This document shows positions 58,901 through 64,000 of a DNA stretch of 64,000 nt, piece after piece. Position 1 is the first letter of the stretch. Every line of letters begins with the position of its first letter. The stretch is from Hyposmocoma kahamanoa. Its lineage: Eukaryota > Arthropoda > Insecta > Lepidoptera > Cosmopterigidae. The DNA lies in the NCBI RefSeq assembly GCF_003589595.1, contig NW_020653409.1:2398466-2462465 (forward strand), in the 5' to 3' direction. The notes below the pieces were generated by a model. It was not told the DNA's origin. It worked only from the letters and a program-made list of their open reading frames with translations, and did no database searches. Both the position numbers and the translations under genes were made by a program.

Positions 58901-61900
58901 CTGTTAGTCGAACAAACGAAGACTGTTGCGCGATTGACGCTCAGTATGCGATTTTAACGCCCTATAGGTGCGGACACTTTTTAGCGCGAACGTCAATTTA
59001 TTGGTAGGTCAATGGGAAAACCTGATTGTTCAATGGAACGAGGTTCTATTGTAAAATATTACTAAAATCATAAATAACAGCTTTCGTTCTATGACTTTCT
59101 ACAAAACAATAAATTTACCAAAAAATAATCTTTAAAGTTTTTTTGTACTATCTGACACTTTATAGTTCTGTAATTGACGTTCTATGTAAACATTAACCTT
59201 TTCAAATAAGTCTTGAATCTAATAGAGCTATGCTGACATTTTGCAGCGAATTCGAAGTACCGTCCCGCCACTTTCCTGGTCAAACGCACGTATGGCGCGT
59301 ATCGGGCTGGTTGCAACGCGGCCGCGAGCGCGCACGCGAAGAACTCTACCACCATATTGCGCGAGCGCTGGCGCTGATCGTGGTCACCGCTCGCGATCGT
59401 TTATTGCGAAGGGAGCCACTGTCCGCTATTGCGGGAGGTCACGCTTTGCTCGCCGGTTTACACAGGTAAGCATGATTTCCACTAATGAAAGCAAGAAACT
59501 TATGCAATTAAAATGGAGCAGTGGTAAAGTGACTCAATTAAAGGTTACCATAACATGTAACAGTCAAACACACGTTATTATTTATATACATAATTATATG
59601 GTGAGGTCGTTATTTTCAAACATCGAATATATAACCAGAAATAGAGACGAAACAAGGCCCATATATTCCTGGTAACACATTAGCGATACAGCTCTTATAA
59701 ATATCAACTCCCGTTTGCACTGAAATGTAGACAGGCCAAATACTGACCGGTGTGTACGTCTCCGTATATTCCAAAAAGTATTCTGTATTTATTGTAATAA
59801 AGATAATATGTCTAACAATGCCGTACTGTTCTATTCGGTGGTGTGGGAAAACAGCAATACATCTTTTTTTTTACTTATAGTTTTCAGAAAGCATATAATA
59901 TTATTTTAATGTAACAACGCACACACTCAACATAGCCCTGCACTAGGGAAACTCTGTGTCGCGGGTGCCATGGACATACACATAGACAACCACAAATTAC
60001 ACCAAAACTCACGAGAGAATTAAATGTAGGCCATACAAATATTTCTCCCGGCCCGGGAATTGAACCTGGGACTTCTGCGTGGCAGTCCGGCATGGTAACC
60101 GTTCGGCCACAGAGGCAGTTAAAATAAGTAAGTTACAAAACAAACGGAATCACATTTCATCGGTAATTAAATATTAAACATGTAATCTTGCAGTTTTCGT
60201 CCATTATCAAGTTAACTGGTTGATTTGAAGTGACACAGTTGACGAAACCCATTGACGACACCCGTCAATTGTTTCGAACTAGGGCTGGCCAATCGGAGCG
60301 CAGTTGTCACAGTAATGATATGGCAGAACAGTCTTCAAACAAATTAAATGACATTTAGTCTCTATTTCTGGTTATATACTCGATGTTTTCAAATTTATTT
60401 TTTCCTCATTTTGGATTTAGAGCACTATAGCGACATCTCTTTAAAATCGTTTAAACTAATTTGTTTGTCTGTTTTATCGACTAAGAGACTATAGTGCTAA
60501 AGATTATGAGTTAAGGTTTGATACCTTAACTTATAATCTTTAGCACTATAGTCCATCCTCCCCCGGTGTTTCTCTTACCCATAATACACATAATATGCAT
60601 AATTATTCAGCCGACAAGCGAGTTTCATAAAAACAGTCACGACTGTTTTAATTCCCAATTATGTCCAGTTACATACACAGCTTTATCTACACACATATTA
60701 AAAGTTCTCNNNNNNNNNNTGCTATTGACATTTCATTTCGAATAAAACTACATCTCGACTGATATTAGAATTGAGGTTGAATCCAATTGTTTTGTTTTTC
60801 AGAGATGTTCGAAATTTTAATGTAACATCGAATTCGATTATAAGAAGCAATAATAACATTTTCACAGATAAGAAATTTATTCTAACAAAACAGTTTATCT
60901 TTAATCTGGTCGTAATTTGCGGTTTTTGAACACGTTATGAGAGCATTATGAGAGATTATGATATGTGTGTAGATAAAATATATAACATATAGTTTTGTTT
61001 TATGATACCAAGAACAGAACGAACAAGTCGTGCGCCTGATGGAAAGCGACATGCCTGTCCATAACAGTTGCAGTGCCACTCAGAACTTTAAATCGCAAAG
61101 GTCTGAAGGGCACTCCCACTGCGCCCGTCACCCTGAGACATAAGTTGACGAGTCCCATGTGCCTGTGATTTCATCAACACCCTATACTCTTCAAAACCGG
61201 AACGCAGTAATGTTCACGTTACTGCTTGGCGGCAGAAATAGGTACGGTGGCAGAACTTCCCTGGACGAACTCTTTCACTAGGAGCTCTACTGCCACTGGA
61301 AATATGATATATAACGGAAATATAGGACTACAGTATAATATAGTAACATACATAGAAAGTGCATTATCCACATGCAGTCGATCTCGGCTGCATGAAGTCT
61401 ATAGTTCGGAACTTTATTTAATTAATTATTAAATAATTTATTCAGACTCGTAGACCTCGCCGTCGGAATGCCGTCCCTAGAAGCTAGAGATCTGGAAAAG
61501 AAAATCAGAGAAGAACGATCGCGTTATTTAGTTGCTGAACTTATTTGTAAGGTATGGTATCCGTTTTATTGTCATTAACCGCCATTTTATTTATAATCTG
61601 GTTATCTCTATATAATCTAGAATATATTATTATTAACGAATATATTTGTTATGTTTGTTTTTGATAGAGTTAATAATAATAATAATACTATTGTGCCAAA
61701 TTACAACAATCACCAGGTTTAAAACTAGGAAATTCCCCGTACTGATGAGTATCAGAGCAACAAAAATATCTTCACGTCGCTACCCGTAGAACCCAGAACA
61801 GAACAAATTTATAAAAGTTCGTTTATCTAAGTTGGTCCTCTCGAGAATCGAAACTGGGTCATCCACATCTACCGCCTATAGATGCAACCACTGGGCCACA

Positions 61901-62430
61901 GAGGTAATCAAATCTGCATAAGACCTTGCACTCTCACTAGCTGTCCTTACCCTTTCATCTGGACAAAGGTGTGATGTTATATAGTATAGAAATTGGTAGA
62001 AATACCTATCCAGGCGTATTCTGTGCAGATATTCCTAACTTACTTACGTAAACTTTAAACAAAAAGTAGTTTTACAAAGTTTTTTTGCTTTTTTGTAAGG
62101 TTTCTGTTTCTTATAAGATTTCTGTTTACTTATAAAGTTTTTTATTTTGTTATAAGGTTTTTATTTTGCTTTAAGGTTTTTACTTTGTTATAAGGTTTTT
62201 ATTTTGTTATAAGTTTTCTGTTTTGTTATGAGGTTTTTTCTAAGTCTCTCGTATTTAACAAACCTTTTACGTACCCTCATGTGAATCCCTAGCCGGAACA
62301 CCGCGAAGATATCGTGGCTCTTGCGGCGTGGGTGAGCCGCGCTATGCGGCGGGCGGCAGCCGAGAAGACCGAAGCCCCGCGCAACGCGCCTCCAGTACCT
62401 TGTGTTTACACCACACCGCAAAGGACGCAG
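46936..62430 (+). CDS. Unrecognised conserved-looking protein, 5' part, at least 5 exons
   Basis: Exons 46936-47128, 52105-52258, 59247-59465, 61446-61551 and 62293-62430 join at GT-AG sites in phases 1, 2, 2 and 0 to 270 open residues; the optional exon 56284-56355 adds 24. There is no stop before the window edge, so the 3' part is missing. Exon 1 ends with AEDFLYHWKTFPI; exon 2 begins VLPQSRFAGPG and ends SPKQLHAIREKG; exon 4 has RHFPGQTHVWRVSGWLQRG then a helical, arginine-rich stretch; exon 5 has LEKKIREERSRYLVAELICK. Regular amphipathic helices, consistent phases and GC-rich codons argue for a real gene. I see no signal peptide, membrane segment or catalytic motif, and I cannot name the family. 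Introns 1 and 2 carry the largest repeats in the window. Confidence 0.75.
47734..51608 (+). mobile_element. hAT transposon, 3.9 kb, with intact ends
   Basis: The terminal inverted repeats start CAGTGATCGGAATTGAGGGA and match for about 29 bases at both ends. They are flanked by a perfect 8-bp duplication GTAATGAC (47726-47733 and 51609-51616), the hallmark of hAT insertion. CAGTG is a typical hAT terminus. The element is inserted in intron 1 of the unnamed gene and inside a related, shorter element. Perfect duplication implies recent insertion. It encodes a damaged transposase. Confidence 0.9.
50419..50997 (+). pseudogene. hAT transposase N-terminus, CGGBP1-like
   Basis: These 192 residues begin MENRPRSELVYSWVVDYPEL, followed by a BED-like zinc finger (C-x2-C at FCTICESH, later H-x4-H). 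Then come NIPWTQVSNPTLQKF and KIWLSLDESTD, the last being the first catalytic region of hAT transposases; vertebrate CGGBP1 derives from such proteins. The frame ends early. One base before the stop region is out of register, since a neighbouring frame continues FAEVHVDEN to a GTAAGT donor near 51002, so a one-base frameshift is likely. Most of the catalytic domain is not found downstream. An upstream AG acceptor just before the start suggests a spliced transcript. Confidence 0.75.
52946..53247 (-). mobile_element. SINE-A copy in intron 2 of the unnamed gene
   Basis: Near full length reverse-complement copy. Confidence 0.8.
53508..53634. repeat. Chain of three perfect hairpins
   Basis: Arms 53508-53521/53543-53556 (14 bp), 53549-53574/53579-53604 (26 bp, loop ACAC) and 53605-53617/53622-53634 (13 bp, loop ACAC). 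The first two share the bases GTAATGAC. Confidence 0.95.
56284..56355 (+). other. 72-bp symmetric cassette exon of the unnamed gene
   Basis: An AAG acceptor and a GTATGT donor bound 72 bases in phase 2 at both ends, encoding 24 residues ending KLSAKQLESIREWG. It can be included between exon 2 and exon 4 without changing frame. It cannot replace exon 2, because exon 1 ends in phase 1. Its last residues resemble those of exon 2 (LSPKQLHAIREKG). The acceptor's pyrimidine tract is good (TTGTTTTCTGTAAAG). Confidence 0.55.
56356..59246 (+). other. Intron between cassette exon and exon 4
   Basis: AT-rich. No repeat from the families above and no further phase-compatible exon recognised. Confidence 0.5.
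59621..60385. mobile_element. Second copy of the same 8-bp-duplication MITE, holding a SINE-B
   Basis: Inverted ends CATCGAATATATAACCAGAA / CATCGAGTATATAACCAGAA. TTTTCAAA flanks at 59613-59620 and 60386-60393. The interior is homologous in reverse to 27472-27991 apart from the SINE-B. Confidence 0.85.
59910..60119 (-). mobile_element. SINE-B inserted in a hAT-type MITE
   Basis: Full-length reverse copy. The surrounding MITE resumes on both sides, and the related MITE at 27472-27991 lacks it. Confidence 0.85.
60487..60553. repeat. Hairpin, 30-bp arms with one mismatch
   Basis: Arms 60487-60516 and 60524-60553 pair except for one base, loop TTTGATA. It lies about 100 bases right of a MITE and about 160 bases left of an assembly gap. 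Confidence 0.9.
60710..60719. other. Assembly gap (10 N)
   Basis: In intron 4 of the unnamed gene. Confidence 0.95.
61003..61300 (+). mobile_element. SINE-A copy in intron 4 of the unnamed gene
   Basis: Nearly full length, ending about 145 bases before exon 5 of the gene. Confidence 0.8.
61835..61912 (-). mobile_element. tRNA-like SINE head
   Basis: On the minus strand it reads TGGCCCAGTGGTTGCATC then a B-box-like GTTTCGATTCTC. No body was recognised, and it does not fold into a complete tRNA. Confidence 0.5.
62082..62238 (+). repeat. Degenerate minisatellite before an exon
   Basis: About eight units of roughly 19-20 bases, typified by TTTTTATTTTGTTATAAGG. It ends about 55 bases before exon 6 of the unnamed gene and enriches the pre-acceptor region in T. 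Confidence 0.8.
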
Positions 62431-62546
62431 GTATACCTATAACAAGTATAGACGCGAACAACCTTCAATATGCCATTTATACCGTAACAGACGCTTGAAC
62501 TGCTCGCTGCAATATTAAAATTACAATTAATTGTTAGTGGTTTCAC

Positions 62547-62748
62547 TGCCTCCGTGGCCGAACTGGTAACATTGACTGCCACGCAAAGGTCCCCGGTTCG
62601 ATTCCCGGGCCAGGAGAAATATTTGTATGGCCTACGTTTATTTCTCTCGTGAGTTTGGGTGTAATTTGTGGTTGTCTATGTGTGTGTCCATGGCACCTGT
62701 GACGCAGGGTTTCCCTATGTTGAGTGTGTGCGTTATTATTATTATTAC
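62547..62748 (+). mobile_element. SINE-B copy, 3' end of window
   Basis: Intact B-box GGTTCGATTCCC and full body with a small deletion near the 3' end. It lies after the last visible exon of the unnamed gene. Confidence 0.85.
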
Positions 62749-63617
62749 TTATTAGTTGTGAAAATAATATTTCTAAAAAAGATAAGAGACGTTATCTCTG
62801 TACAGTGCAATTCTGCCATCGGCTAACTAAATCGGGGCTAATTGACAAAATAATTTTTTGAGATATCATAAAAAACCATTACCCGGTTTTGGAATATTGA
62901 AATTGTTTAAAGATATTTCAGTTATGCATCGTTATGGTAAGTTCCGATAAGTCGAACGCGTTAACTAATTTTAACTGTTTTTGAAACAGAATTTTGTGCT
63001 CTATTTTTTGCTATTTAAAAGGGATATTTAACTATTTGTCGTTTAGCCGCATTTTAGTTGGTGGACGGCAGAATTGAGATTATGTCAAAAAGACTAATCA
63101 CCTAAAGTAGATTAAGAGGGGTGTGACGTATTTTTTTTTTGTTATATTTGTCGGGGGCTTAAAAAAGGGTCCCGGCATGCCAATTAGGGCTTTCATCCCA
63201 GGACACACGGCATTGAAAACTTCGGAAAACTCTTTTGCCATTTTCGAGACTTCAATATCGAGACTTAAGTCATTTAGTTAAATAGTAGTAAAAAATCTAC
63301 TAAACCAATAGTAGTTTTTGTTCTGGTTTTATGAATATGGGCAACACTGTAGAGCTTAGTACATTACAACCTAGGGATATTGAAAAAAGTTACTAATAAA
63401 ATCAGATCTTCTCTATCTGAAACTACTTAATTGCCATTTGTTTCTTACGTGCCCACAATAAATTTGAAAAACTTTTACTAAATACTTTAACAGATTTCCA
63501 ATAGATAGCGCTACGGCTAAAAAGTCGTTTAAAACCAGATACAAAGATCCGACCCGCCTATTATAGTAAAATTTAAGCGAAGAATGTTATTTTACTATAG
63601 CCACGGTTTCCGGGAGT
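62749..63617 (+). other. Downstream intron of the unnamed gene, to window end
   Basis: No exon is recognised between the SINE-B and the SINE-A pair, so the gene continues outside the window. Confidence 0.45.
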
Positions 63618-63744
63618 GACATAAATTGACAAGTCCCATGTGCTTGTCATTTCACCAAACCCGGAACGCAGTAATGCTCACATTACTGCTTGGCGGCAAA
63701 AATAGGTAATGTGGCACTTCAAAAGAAGCTCTACTGATACTAAG
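63618..63744 (+). mobile_element. SINE-A fragment, inverted pair (left)
   Basis: The 3' half of the family, facing the opposite-strand copy that follows. Confidence 0.7.
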
Positions 63745-63761
63745 AAATAATGTTATTATTA

Positions 63762-63949
63762 CTGTGTTCCGGTTTTGAAGGGTAAAGGTGCTGGTGAAAT
63801 TACAGGCCCATGGGACTTGTCAACTTATGTCTCAGGGCAACGGACGAAGTGGCAGTGCCTCTCAGATCTTTGCAATTTAAAGCTCTGAGTGGCACTGTAA
63901 CTGTCATGGACAGACGTGTAGCTTACTCACTTCGTCACTTGATGTTATA
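63762..63949 (-). mobile_element. SINE-A fragment, inverted pair (right)
   Basis: Reverse-complement copy 18 bases from the plus copy; together they can fold back. Confidence 0.75.
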
Positions 63950-64000
63950 TATAAAATAAAACTTGGCGTCGACAAATTCAGTTGTTTCCTAATTACGCTA

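Larger units (their letters stand above)
61552..62292 (+). other. Intron 5 of the unnamed gene
   Basis: It contains a tRNA-like SINE head and the minisatellite just before exon 6. Confidence 0.6.

Overview
The window is eukaryotic nuclear DNA from an insect, most likely a moth or butterfly. The evidence is AT-rich, repeat-laden sequence with GT-AG introns, five multi-exon animal-type genes, tRNA-headed SINEs whose bodies resemble those seen across Lepidoptera, and many hAT and Tourist-like (PIF/Harbinger) elements. Three runs of ten Ns mark assembly joins. All gene models below were assembled by hand from reading frames, splice sites and remembered protein families; no alignment was run.

Layout. 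1-13.9 kb: no cellular gene, only dispersed repeats, a LINE tail and perfect palindromes. 13,984-16,848 (minus): complete three-exon B9D1, a ciliary transition-zone protein. 17,734-26,633 (plus): nine-exon nuclear protein ending in a RAI1/TCF20-type extended PHD finger, head-to-head with B9D1; its last exon is extremely GC-rich and the stop is followed by 39 open in-frame codons. 26.8-38.0 kb: gene desert of MITEs, SINEs, a mariner remnant and a 311-bp tandem repeat. 38,026-40,235 (minus): complete four-exon DPH7, an enzyme of diphthamide synthesis. 40.3-45.5 kb: repeats. 45,551-45,901 (minus): CDK2AP1. 46,936 to beyond 62,430 (plus): 5' part of a large gene I could not name, head-to-head with CDK2AP1. 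Its first intron carries a 3.9-kb hAT transposon nested in a related shorter one, and it has a 72-bp cassette exon whose end resembles the end of the preceding exon.

The five genes look like ordinary housekeeping or chromatin genes, arranged partly as divergent pairs, with no sign of a shared pathway. Most of the unusual content is mobile DNA. Exact target-site duplications allow several insertion histories to be read: hAT in hAT, SINE in MITE, MITE in SINE in SINE, and a short SINE-like unit with 11-12-bp duplications. A run of perfect or nearly perfect foldbacks looks like template-switch mutation. The best candidates for new biology are the possible stop-codon readthrough in the PHD gene and the cassette exon in the unnamed gene.
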